From assembly GCA_013141385.1 (NCBI GenBank), contig JABFRB010000009.1, positions 1-64,000 of the forward strand: 64,000 nt of DNA, in the 5' to 3' direction. The notes under the pieces were generated by a model. The model did no database searches. It worked only from the letters and a program-made list of their open reading frames with translations, and was not told the origin of the DNA. Source of the DNA: Bacteroidales bacterium. GTDB taxonomy: Bacteria > Bacteroidota > Bacteroidia > Bacteroidales > Tenuifilaceae. Position 1 is the first letter of the stretch; each line of letters opens with the position of its first letter. This document shows, in pieces, positions 35,538 to 44,637 of this stretch. The translations under genes and the position numbers were made by a program.

Positions 35538-38432
35538 ATGGCTTTAGAGAAACATAATAAACGGGACGAGAATTTGTCGATACTTGAGTTTCTGGAAGAA
35601 GCTCAGATGCTTATTCGAGGTGGTTTTTGGTATTGGGATATTTCAAAACCTGCTATAGAATATAGCAATCAAGTATTTAACCACCTTGGCTTTAAACTAA
35701 AAAACTCTTACACATCAATCGCTAAAGTATTCCAACTTATTCATCCTAATGATAGGAACTTAGTTGAAATTGCAGTAAAAGATCTTATTGATGGCAAGGC
35801 CGAAAGCAAAGAAATTGAATTTAGAGCAAAGATTGAGGATGGTAGTTGGAAAGCGTTTTTAGTAAGAGCCGCAATAGCATCCAAGGATAATAATGGGAAG
35901 CCAAAAGTAATTGTTGGATCTATAATAGATATAAGCCACCAGAAAGAACTATTACAAAAAATAGAGTTAAGCGAAAGAAGGTTAAAAAAAACACAACGAA
36001 TCGCTCATATAGGCAGTTGGGAAAGTAAACCATTGGAGGGTTCAGATTACTGGTCAAAGGAAACATATAAAATCTTCGGTTTTAAAAAAGGTTCAGTAAA
36101 ACCTAGTATCCAATTAATTGCTCCATATATTAATTCGGATGATTTATTAGCCTTAAATAAAAAATTTGATGATATAAAAAGGTCAACTGACAGGAATCTT
36201 TTCAACTCCATTTTTAGGTATATAGGACCCGATCAGGTTGAGAAAAATTTGCAAATTACAGTTGAAGTTGATCGGGATATAGCAAATAATCTAGTTAAAT
36301 GGCATGGGGTTGTATATGATATTACAACTAATATAAAATACGAAAGGAAGCTAAAAGAGGATAAAGAAAACTTAATGTCGTTGGTAAAGAACTTACCAGC
36401 AATGGTTTATGCTATTGATCATAATAACAGCATCGTATTTTGGAACAAAGCGTGTGAGAATATTACAGGCTATAAATCGAAAGAAATTATTGGAAATGAA
36501 AATGCACTCAAATTATTATACCCTGATACTGAGTTAAGAAAAAAGGTGAAGAAGCAGCTAGGAAACACTTCATCATCACTCTCAACTTGGGAATACCGTT
36601 TAACAACAAAGACTGGAGAGCAAAAAGATATTGCATGGACAGCTTTTAACGATTACGTTAAAGTTGAAGGTTGGAATGCTGTAGCAATAGGTTATGATTT
36701 AACCCCCCAGAAAATAAACGAGAGAATTCAGCAGGATTATCAGTATAAGTTAGAAGCATTAGCCCAAACTGCAACCGACCTAATTGGACTCCCAATTTCC
36801 GAAAGCATATATCATTATGTTGGAACTCAATTAGAAAAATTCTGCCCAACAGTAATTCATGTTGTGGTCTCCTTTGAATCCGAGAAAAATGTAATAAATA
36901 TAGAAGGAATCTATGGGTTAGATATGAAAGCATGGTCTAACCTTCTTGAAATATTGGGTTGGAACCCTATTGGGCGAAGATTTCATATTTCAGAATATGC
37001 TTTGGAGTTTTTAACAAAACATGAACCATCAAGAATTAATAAGCCCCTTTACGAATTGTCTGATGGACAAATATCTTCTGCAGCAGCTCGAAGTATTGAA
37101 AAGTTCTTAAGGATTAGAGATATTTTTATTAATGGTTTTCTTAAGGAAAATATCTGTTATGGGGGAGTTATAAGTATAATATTAGAAAATTCAATAGCTA
37201 TAGATCTATCCATAATAGAGGGAATTGTGAATCAGGCTTCAGCAGCTTTGAATCGTAAAGATCTAGAAAACAAGCTAATGTTAGCAAAAGAAAAAGCAGA
37301 AGTTTCTGATAAACAAAAATCTGCTTTCTTAGCAAATATGAGCCACGAGATCCGAACACCAATGAATGCAATAATCGGATTTTCTCAGCTTTTAGCCCTT
37401 CCAAACCTCTCCGATGAAAAGAAAAATCAGTTTATTGAGATTATTAATAATAAAGGGAACAATCTTGTTAAGTTAATCAACGATATTATTGATACCTCTA
37501 AAGTTGAATCAGGTCATCTAACTATTGTTTTTGCACCCTGCAATTTGAACAATCTATTAAAATATCTTCAGAAATTTTATAATAAAGAGAAGATATTTCA
37601 AAAGCGTGAGGAAATTGATATTAAAATAGTTGTACCTGATGGTTGCGATTCTCTTGACTTAGTTACCGATGAGGGTCGACTTGAGCAGATACTTACAAAC
37701 TTAATTGGGAACGCATTAAAATATACCGAAAGGGGAGTTATAGAGTTTGGATATTCCTTAGATAACAACCAGATTACTTTTTTTGTAAAAGATACAGGCG
37801 TTGGAATCGATCCACAAATGCAAACCATGATATTTGAGCGTTTCCGTCAAGTTGAAGATGTAACTGATAAAAGATTTGGAGGAACTGGTTTAGGCTTATC
37901 AATATCAAAAGGGATTGTAAATTTACTAGGTGGTTCTATTTGGGTTGAATCAAAATTGGGTGTTGGAACAACATTTTACTTTACGTTACCACTTCAAATT
38001 TATCAAAATGTTGATATTAATAAGGAACTTCGAGTAATTGAAGGAAAAGAGCATCGCCCTGATTGGAGAAACAAAGTAATACTAATTGCGGAGGATGAAG
38101 AGGTTAATTACATTTTTATTAAGGAAATACTGAGCCTTACAGGAGCAATAATCCTTTGGGCAAAAGATGGCTCTCAAGCGGTTGATCTTGTAAATAAAAT
38201 TAAAAAAATTGATCTAGTACTAATGGATATTAAAATGCCAGTCATGAATGGTTATGCGGCATCTATGGAAATTCGACAAATAAATCCAAAGTTGCCAATT
38301 ATCGCCCAAACTGCTTACGCTTTTATTGAGGATCGTCAAAAGGCAGAAGCTGCGGGATGTAATGATTATCTAACAAAACCAATAAATAAAAATGAGCTTT
38401 ACACAATTCTTGAAAAATATTTAGGCTCTTAA
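35538..38432 (+). CDS. Multi-PAS hybrid histidine kinase
   Basis: A 964-residue soluble hybrid kinase. Three PAS/PAC units lie at about 25-140 ('GGFWYWDISKPAIEYSNQVF'), 150-275 ('AHIGSWESKPLEGSDYWSKE') and 280-395 ('LPAMVYAIDHNNSIVFWNKA'). A GAF-like region follows (about 405-575). HisKA has His603 in 'FLANMSHEIRTPMNAIIGFSQLL', HATPase has 'VKDTGVGIDPQM' and 'GGTGLGLSISKG', and the C-terminal receiver (about 840-962) has Asp897 in 'LVLMDIKMPVMNG'. No membrane helix is seen, so it senses a cytoplasmic signal. No DNA-binding partner is adjacent. The kinase core is close to that of the hybrid at 30742, which suggests they are paralogues. Confidence 0.94.
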   Translation: MALEKHNKRDENLSILEFLEEAQMLIRGGFWYWDISKPAIEYSNQVFNHLGFKLKNSYTSIAKVFQLIHPNDRNLVEIAVKDLIDGKAESKEIEFRAKIEDGSWKAFLVRAAIASKDNNGKPKVIVGSIIDISHQKELLQKIELSERRLKKTQRIAHIGSWESKPLEGSDYWSKETYKIFGFKKGSVKPSIQLIAPYINSDDLLALNKKFDDIKRSTDRNLFNSIFRYIGPDQVEKNLQITVEVDRDIANNLVKWHGVVYDITTNIKYERKLKEDKENLMSLVKNLPAMVYAIDHNNSIVFWNKACENITGYKSKEIIGNENALKLLYPDTELRKKVKKQLGNTSSSLSTWEYRLTTKTGEQKDIAWTAFNDYVKVEGWNAVAIGYDLTPQKINERIQQDYQYKLEALAQTATDLIGLPISESIYHYVGTQLEKFCPTVIHVVVSFESEKNVINIEGIYGLDMKAWSNLLEILGWNPIGRRFHISEYALEFLTKHEPSRINKPLYELSDGQISSAAARSIEKFLRIRDIFINGFLKENICYGGVISIILENSIAIDLSIIEGIVNQASAALNRKDLENKLMLAKEKAEVSDKQKSAFLANMSHEIRTPMNAIIGFSQLLALPNLSDEKKNQFIEIINNKGNNLVKLINDIIDTSKVESGHLTIVFAPCNLNNLLKYLQKFYNKEKIFQKREEIDIKIVVPDGCDSLDLVTDEGRLEQILTNLIGNALKYTERGVIEFGYSLDNNQITFFVKDTGVGIDPQMQTMIFERFRQVEDVTDKRFGGTGLGLSISKGIVNLLGGSIWVESKLGVGTTFYFTLPLQIYQNVDINKELRVIEGKEHRPDWRNKVILIAEDEEVNYIFIKEILSLTGAIILWAKDGSQAVDLVNKIKKIDLVLMDIKMPVMNGYAASMEIRQINPKLPIIAQTAYAFIEDRQKAEAAGCNDYLTKPINKNELYTILEKYLGS

Positions 38433-38550
38433 GTTTATGATATCTAGTGGTTTATATTAATCACCAATTAGATCGTTGACAGATTCTTCATGATTGTTAC
38501 TAGAAACTCCACTATTTGTAATAGAAATTTTTCTATTAATCCTCGTAAAT

Positions 38551-40635
38551 CTAGGAATTTGATTTACCCGACATTTGTTTATACTCTTCAAATTCCTTAT
38601 TTTTTTTATTTAATTCGGCATTAATTTTCTCAATTTCAATATTTCGAGCATTTAAAGTTTCTTCTATTGTTTTTAGCTCTTCGAGTTGCTGACGAGTTTC
38701 TTCCTCATTTTGTTGCATGTTTCCTGTATGCTCCTTTAGCTGCTGTATGAGTAAAACATTGTGCTCATTCATCTTAACAGTATTCAGGTTATTGGCAACT
38801 ATATATGCAACTTTAGTAACATACTCAAGTTCTACAGGTTTAATTTCTTTAAACGAGGCCAATTCAATTACCCCAAGAACACTCTTTTCAAAACACATTG
38901 GAGCAATAAGGAGGGACTTAGGAGCAGCACTTCCCAATCCTGAGTTAATAGCAAGATAATTATCAGGGATATTAGAAATTAGTTGCACCTCATTGTTCGT
39001 AAATGTTGCACCAATAAGACCGCTATTTGTTGGTATTATCGAACTCATGCTTTTTTGTTCCTTGCTTAATCCATAATCTGATATAATCTCAAGGTAAGGT
39101 TCTTCAGATGTATCAGTATTTAAAACGTATAGAGCTCCAATTTTTGCATCTAAATACTGAATCAATGTAATAAGCACATTCTTACATAATTCCTTGTAGT
39201 TATCTTTATCTTTTGATACTACTTCATTTATTTGTGCGATACCCACATTAATCCAATTAAGAGATTGCTCTTTTTCCTGATGTTTCATGAGTTCGTTGTG
39301 CTGCAATTGCAGTTCACTTGTTCTTTCCTCAATTCTACTTTCAAGACTTCCTTTTTCAAGAGTCAATTGAGCACTTAGTTCCTCATTTTCATTTATAGCA
39401 TTCGCTGATTTATTATTAATTGTAATAGATTGTATTAGCATAAATGTTACTAAACCATAAGGAGCCACATAGGCAGTGCTTATAATTCCCATACTACTCA
39501 ATACATCATTCATTGCAGTTGAGTACAGAATTAACATTCCTAGAAAAGTTGGGAGTGCGTATTTTCTTTTTCGAATTGAAGCTACTAGTAAAACGCGAAG
39601 AATTATGTATAGACCAAAAACAAGAACATAAAGTTCAAAGAAAATTCGAATTTTGCCATAAACAATTGCAGGTGTTGTAATTACTAGAAGCGTTATTATT
39701 AAGCCTATGTATAAAAATATATCTCTAGCGATTTTAGGAAAATCGTCTTTAAATAATAGGTAAGCAAATAGACCAAAAAGAGGGATAGTACCAAAACCTG
39801 AAAAATTATCAAGTTTCATTAAAAGTTCCCAATTGATATTTGGGAAGACATAAGTGATAATCCTATCACCAGTTGATATGTTTCTTAGAAACATAACTAG
39901 ACAGGTAATCCCAAAGTATAAATTTGAGCGATCGTCTTTTCTGAAGAAATATAGGGTTAGGTAGTTAATCCCAATAATAATAATAATCCCGATTATGACT
40001 AGATTTAGAATGTCCATCCACCGACTTTCGGTTAGAATATTATTATAAGTGCTAAAATAGATTGGAGAATGTAACCCTGCTCTTTGATGGGAGAAGTTCG
40101 AAACCTGAATAATAATTTCAATAGTATCGGTTGGACCATCGGCAGGGTCCATTATAAATGGTATATTTTGATATTTAAATGCAGGTTCACTGCTTTCTTT
40201 TGTTTTTCCAACCTTTCCAACATTAGTTAATAGTTTACCATTTACCCAAAGGTTATAACTTGTAAAAATTGTTGAAATATTTAAACCATATATTTTTTTA
40301 TCCTTATCGGGCTTCTTATGAATAATTAATCGGTATGTAGCATAACCAGCGCAAGGAAGTTTTTGGCCGTTTATTTTATATGTAGCCCATGATTTAGGGA
40401 CTTTTACAAACTCAGGTTTAGAAATCTGACTTATGTCTTTAAAGTCTTTAGGTTCATAAAGTTGATTCCAATAAAATTCCCAGTTACCTTGAAGTTTAAT
40501 GGTGTTGCTTTCTAAAACATTGTTTAATCCAAGTTCAAGAATACCGTTTGCTACAACAAAATTATTGTTGGTTTTTGCAAATGCACTGGTACCTAAAGAA
40601 ATAATGAGGAGTATTCCTAAGAATTTTTTATACAT
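38551..40635 (-). CDS. 7TMR-DISM sensor with GAF domain and coiled coils, no kinase
   Basis: A 694-residue membrane protein. It has a signal peptide (about 1-20, ending AFA), a periplasmic 7TMR-DISM extracellular domain type 2 (about 40-185: 'LQGNWEFYWNQLYEP', 'ATYRLIIHKKPDKDKKIYGLNI'), seven transmembrane helices (about 205-400), a coiled coil, a GAF domain (about 455-600) and a long C-terminal coiled coil (about 620-690). Most proteins with this front end finish in a histidine kinase or cyclase; this one ends without any enzymatic domain. It may signal through a partner, for example one of the nearby kinases. It is convergent with the PAS hybrid kinase gene. Confidence 0.88.
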   Translation of the reverse strand: MYKKFLGILLIISLGTSAFAKTNNNFVVANGILELGLNNVLESNTIKLQGNWEFYWNQLYEPKDFKDISQISKPEFVKVPKSWATYKINGQKLPCAGYATYRLIIHKKPDKDKKIYGLNISTIFTSYNLWVNGKLLTNVGKVGKTKESSEPAFKYQNIPFIMDPADGPTDTIEIIIQVSNFSHQRAGLHSPIYFSTYNNILTESRWMDILNLVIIGIIIIIGINYLTLYFFRKDDRSNLYFGITCLVMFLRNISTGDRIITYVFPNINWELLMKLDNFSGFGTIPLFGLFAYLLFKDDFPKIARDIFLYIGLIITLLVITTPAIVYGKIRIFFELYVLVFGLYIILRVLLVASIRKRKYALPTFLGMLILYSTAMNDVLSSMGIISTAYVAPYGLVTFMLIQSITINNKSANAINENEELSAQLTLEKGSLESRIEERTSELQLQHNELMKHQEKEQSLNWINVGIAQINEVVSKDKDNYKELCKNVLITLIQYLDAKIGALYVLNTDTSEEPYLEIISDYGLSKEQKSMSSIIPTNSGLIGATFTNNEVQLISNIPDNYLAINSGLGSAAPKSLLIAPMCFEKSVLGVIELASFKEIKPVELEYVTKVAYIVANNLNTVKMNEHNVLLIQQLKEHTGNMQQNEEETRQQLEELKTIEETLNARNIEIEKINAELNKKNKEFEEYKQMSGKSNS

Positions 40636-40777
40636 AACTCACCTTTTGAAAATTTATCTAAAACTACTTTTTTTATTTTAATTGTAGAAATACTGAAAGC
40701 AATTTTTGAAAATTTAGTATAATTCTGTTCATATTTATAATTTAGCACAATCATAAATTTAAAATTAATTATACGAT

Positions 40778-41914
40778 ATGAACAAAATTATTATTCTAGG
40801 TGCCGGAATGGTAGGTAAAGCCATGGCAATTGATTTATCAAAAAAACATAATGTTACCTCTGCCGATATTGATAAATCTTCGCTTGAATTTCTTTCCAAA
40901 AATTATAATATCAAAACTGTTGTACTTGATGTAAATAATGACGAAGATGTAAAATCAGCTATTAAAGATTTTGACTTAGTAATTTCTGCGGTTCCAGGTT
41001 TTCTAGGCTTAAAAACCATGACTAATGTTATAAAGTGTAACAAAAATCTTGTTGATATATCCTTTTTACCCGAAGATGTAATGCACTTGAATAGCTTAGC
41101 AAAGGAGCATAATGTTTCGGTTGTAATGGATTGCGGTGTAGCACCGGGTATGCCTAATTTTATTGTGGGTTATCATAATGAATCGATGAAAGTTGAGAGT
41201 ATGGAATATATGGTTGGGGGATTACCGAAAACTAGAACATTTCCCTTCGAATATAAAGCACCATTTTCACCTTGTGATGTAATAGAAGAATATACTAGGC
41301 CTGCTAGATATATGGAGAATGGGCATGTGGTGGTTAAACCCGCAATGAGCGATACTGAGTTTATTGATTTTCCTACTGTTGGAACACTAGAGGCCTTTAA
41401 CTCTGATGGCCTTAGATCCCTTGTATATACGCTAAATAATATTCCAAATATGAAGGAGAAGACTTTACGTTATCCTGGACATATTAAACTGATTCAAGCA
41501 TTTAAGGCAGCAGGTTTTTTTAGTAAGCAGCCAGTTAGTTTTAATGGACAATCGATTGTACCATTTGATTTTACAACCAAACTTATATTTGATGCATGGA
41601 AACTAGGGCCTGAAGAACCTGAATTCACTGTTATGAGGGTAATTATTCAGGGAATTGAAAATGGATTGCGAAAAGAGATAATTTATGATCTTTTTGATGA
41701 ATATGATCCTAAGGAAAAGCTCTCTTCAATGGCACGGACAACTGGCTTTACAGCAACTGCCACTGCCGAGATGATACTCGAAGGAAAATTCTCTGATAAA
41801 GGGGTTTTTCCACCTGAACTAGTTGGTAAGAAGCCGGAATGTTTTAACTATATATTAAAGTATTTGAGTGAAAGGAATATTCAATACAATAAAAAGGAAA
41901 GAGTTATTCAATAA
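40778..41914 (+). CDS. Saccharopine dehydrogenase family oxidoreductase
   Basis: A 378-residue protein. The N-terminal Rossmann domain has 'IIILGAGMVGKAMAIDLSKKH' (residues 4-24) and 'DLVISAVPGFLG'. The C-terminal saccharopine-dehydrogenase domain has 'VMDCGVAPGMPNFIVG' (about 116-131) and 'TTGFTATATAEMIL'. The family includes saccharopine reductase, lysine dehydrogenase and carboxynorspermidine synthase; the length fits the single-function lysine dehydrogenase-like group, but the substrate is uncertain. It is a single-gene unit followed by a hairpin terminator. Confidence 0.88.
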   Translation: MNKIIILGAGMVGKAMAIDLSKKHNVTSADIDKSSLEFLSKNYNIKTVVLDVNNDEDVKSAIKDFDLVISAVPGFLGLKTMTNVIKCNKNLVDISFLPEDVMHLNSLAKEHNVSVVMDCGVAPGMPNFIVGYHNESMKVESMEYMVGGLPKTRTFPFEYKAPFSPCDVIEEYTRPARYMENGHVVVKPAMSDTEFIDFPTVGTLEAFNSDGLRSLVYTLNNIPNMKEKTLRYPGHIKLIQAFKAAGFFSKQPVSFNGQSIVPFDFTTKLIFDAWKLGPEEPEFTVMRVIIQGIENGLRKEIIYDLFDEYDPKEKLSSMARTTGFTATATAEMILEGKFSDKGVFPPELVGKKPECFNYILKYLSERNIQYNKKERVIQ

Positions 41915-41923
41915 TTGCTTCAT

Positions 41924-41997
41924 AAAGTGCTAATGAGATAATTTTTCAGATTTCTTCTGAAATCATAACCATATTTTTCATTAGCACTTTACTATTT
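41924..41997 (+). terminator. Long hairpin terminator with nested stem
   Basis: AAAGTGCTAATGA (41924-41936) is perfectly complementary to TCATTAGCACTTT (41978-41990). Inside is a second stem, TTTCAGA / TCTGAAA. A T-rich tail (ACTATTTTTT) follows. The remaining 350 bases up to 42349 hold no gene that I can recognise. Confidence 0.7.
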
Positions 41998-42348
41998 TTT
42001 ATAAAACATCTCCTGATGCAGTACAAAAAGGCGCATTTAGTGATATAAAACTATTGCTATCTATAGCAGTTGCTTAAAACACCTTCAATTTTAATAGTTT
42101 AAAGAAAAACCCACAAAAGGGTGATTAAAATCATCGAAGTTGTGCAAATCTTGACTAGACCCTTGTGATACCTTAGAGCATTTTACTTTACTTTTATAAT
42201 ATCTTTCTGGTTCTAATTTTCATTTTAAGGTTAATTTTTTTAATATTAAATTTAATAGGTTGATATTTAATTAAATAGATTAATGTATCAACAAAATAAT
42301 TGACTATCTACCTGTCGCTCGGAGTATGTAGTATTATAATTATTCTAA

Positions 42349-44313
42349 ATGATAATTAAATGTAAAATACTAGTTACTATAATTTTAACATCGAAAGCAT
42401 TTTTGTTGGCTGTCATTCTACAATTATTAAACCCTACCGAATTATTCGCTCAATTATCAGATTCAAAAATAAAAACAGTTTACGCCTATCAGTTTGTTCA
42501 AAATATAGAATGGCCTGATGAGCAGGCGATTGATAGTTTTAGCATCGTAGTTTTTGCTAATAATCCTGCATTGATTCAGGACTTTAAGGAAATTTCGAGA
42601 ACAAAAACCCTTAAGAGTAAACCAATAAGTATTAAGGTAATAAATGATATATCGCAGATTATCAAACCTTTTCCCAAAGTAATTTACGTTGAGAAAAACT
42701 TTAACCAAAATCTCATAAAATTACTCAGAATAATTGAAAATTCTCCAGTGCTTGTAATAACTGAAGAATATGATATTAAAGACTTAGTAATGATTAATTT
42801 ATTCTATGTAGACAAGAATGCTAGATTAGAATTTGAAGTGAATAAAAACTCAATTGAAGCGCAACATAGCCTAAGAATTCTTCCCAAACTACTTCTCCTT
42901 GGTGGCTCAAAAGTAGATGTTGCTCTACTATATAAAAAGCAGGAAGAATTATTAGAAAATGCGTATGAGAAAGTTAAAAAATTTCAACTTGAAATTGATA
43001 GCCAACAAAAATTGATTGATTTTCAGCATAAAGAGATCGATGAGCAAAAGAAGGCAATAGAGGTTCAGAAAATCGAAATAGAGAACCAACAATTTAGAAT
43101 CAATTCACAGAAAAATAGTCTTGATACTCTGATAAATGAGGTTGAGAATCAAAGGCAAATGATATCAGTGAATCTTATTATTTTAAAAGAACATCAAAAA
43201 GAGATTGAACAGCAGCAAAAGCAGAAAATAATTGAGAATGAGGAGATGGTTAAAAGAAATGAAGTTCTGGGAAAACAAAAAATAGAAATACAAAACCAAC
43301 AACAGAAAATTGATAGTCAGGGTAATATATTAGATTTACAACAGAAAAGAATTCAAACTCAAAAATGGTTTTTATTTCTTTCATTTGCTGTTGTATTCCT
43401 CACCTTTTTTCTAATTTATTTTATTTATAGAGGGTATAAGAGTAAACAAAATGCAAATAAACTTCTTGAAGAGAGTAATATCTCCATTCAGCATAAAAAT
43501 GAAGAAATTGAAGCATACAATGAGGAATTAAAGGTTACAAATGATGAGTTGAATTTTCAAAAAGAAGAAATATTTGCTCAAAAGGAAGAAATCCTTGCTC
43601 AAAAAGATAAATTACAACTGGCTAATGCAACCAAGGATAAATTTTTTGGCATCATAGCACACGATCTACGTAATCCCTTCAACCTTCTTTTAGGACTTTC
43701 TGAAATACTTGTTGACCAGATTAACGCATCCAATCATGATAAAAGCATTGAAATTTCTGAAAAAATTAACCAAACATCTTCTGTAGCCTTTGATTTGCTT
43801 GAAAATCTGTTGACTTGGAGTAGATCTCAAACTGGGCAGACCTTATTTTACCCAAGTAATTTGAATGTAAAGGATGCAATTGACACGAATATTCTACTTT
43901 TAAAAAGTTCCGCAGAAAGCAAAGGAATTCACCTTAGTTCAGTTTTAACTGATAATCTTTATGTTCGTGCTGATAAAAATATGTTACTTACAATACTAAG
44001 GAATCTCTTGACCAACGCTATTAAATTCTCTAGGAATAGCGACAAAATCTTTGTAAAGGCTGAAGAAAATGATGATTGTATTACCATTCATGTTTCGGAT
44101 ACGGGTGTTGGTTTAGATAAACATGTAATTGAGAAATTGTTTAAAGTCAATGAGAATGTTAAAACAGATGGAACTGCCAATGAGCGAGGCACTGGCCTGG
44201 GATTAATTCTTTGTAAGGAGTTTATTGATTGGCATCAAGGAAAAATTTGGGTAGAAAGTAAAAAAGGGATTGGTAGTCGATTTTCTTTTACACTACCAAA
44301 AGTAAAGGAATGA
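42349..44313 (+). CDS. YfiR-domain (DUF4154) histidine kinase fusion
   Basis: A 654-residue membrane kinase. It has a signal anchor or peptide (about 10-34), a periplasmic YfiR/DUF4154 domain (about 38-195: 'KIKTVYAYQFVQNIEWPDE', 'SPVLVITEEYDIKDLVMINLFYV'), and a long Gln/Glu-rich coiled coil (about 200-335) built of repeats such as QQKLIDFQHKEIDEQKK. A transmembrane helix (about 340-362), a second coiled coil, HisKA with His438 in 'IIAHDLRNPFNLLLGL', and HATPase with 'VSDTGVGL' and 'GTGLGLILCKEF' follow. In Pseudomonas YfiR is a free periplasmic inhibitor of the cyclase YfiN; here the domain is joined to a kinase. A stand-alone YfiR and a receptor gene follow downstream. Confidence 0.92.
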   Translation: MIIKCKILVTIILTSKAFLLAVILQLLNPTELFAQLSDSKIKTVYAYQFVQNIEWPDEQAIDSFSIVVFANNPALIQDFKEISRTKTLKSKPISIKVINDISQIIKPFPKVIYVEKNFNQNLIKLLRIIENSPVLVITEEYDIKDLVMINLFYVDKNARLEFEVNKNSIEAQHSLRILPKLLLLGGSKVDVALLYKKQEELLENAYEKVKKFQLEIDSQQKLIDFQHKEIDEQKKAIEVQKIEIENQQFRINSQKNSLDTLINEVENQRQMISVNLIILKEHQKEIEQQQKQKIIENEEMVKRNEVLGKQKIEIQNQQQKIDSQGNILDLQQKRIQTQKWFLFLSFAVVFLTFFLIYFIYRGYKSKQNANKLLEESNISIQHKNEEIEAYNEELKVTNDELNFQKEEIFAQKEEILAQKDKLQLANATKDKFFGIIAHDLRNPFNLLLGLSEILVDQINASNHDKSIEISEKINQTSSVAFDLLENLLTWSRSQTGQTLFYPSNLNVKDAIDTNILLLKSSAESKGIHLSSVLTDNLYVRADKNMLLTILRNLLTNAIKFSRNSDKIFVKAEENDDCITIHVSDTGVGLDKHVIEKLFKVNENVKTDGTANERGTGLGLILCKEFIDWHQGKIWVESKKGIGSRFSFTLPKVKE

Positions 44314-44637
44314 AAGAAAGAATTTGACATCTAGTTTATTAAATCATATTTTGGTTTAAAACCATAAATTAATTACGGTAACTAGTTGAAAACATTATTA
44401 ATACATATCAAAATCTAATGAAAATAAGACTTGCCTTTGGTTCAGGTGAAAAAAATAATAAATATTGTCAGAAATATATTTTAGAATCACAAATATTTTG
44501 CATTATTTTAGGTAATAGTTTTGAAAACTTTCGTCTTTTAGGTGACTAAAGGGAGATAGAATGGTTGGTTTTTTGTACGAATGAAAATGCGTGAGACTAA
44601 AATTTACTATTAAATAAAAAAACTAAAACCAGAACGT
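44314..44637. other. Intergenic region before the TonB receptor
   Basis: About 320 AT-rich bases. ATATTTTG near 44494 is a near miss to the TAnnTTTG promoter element. I see no gene or stable hairpin. Confidence 0.35.
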
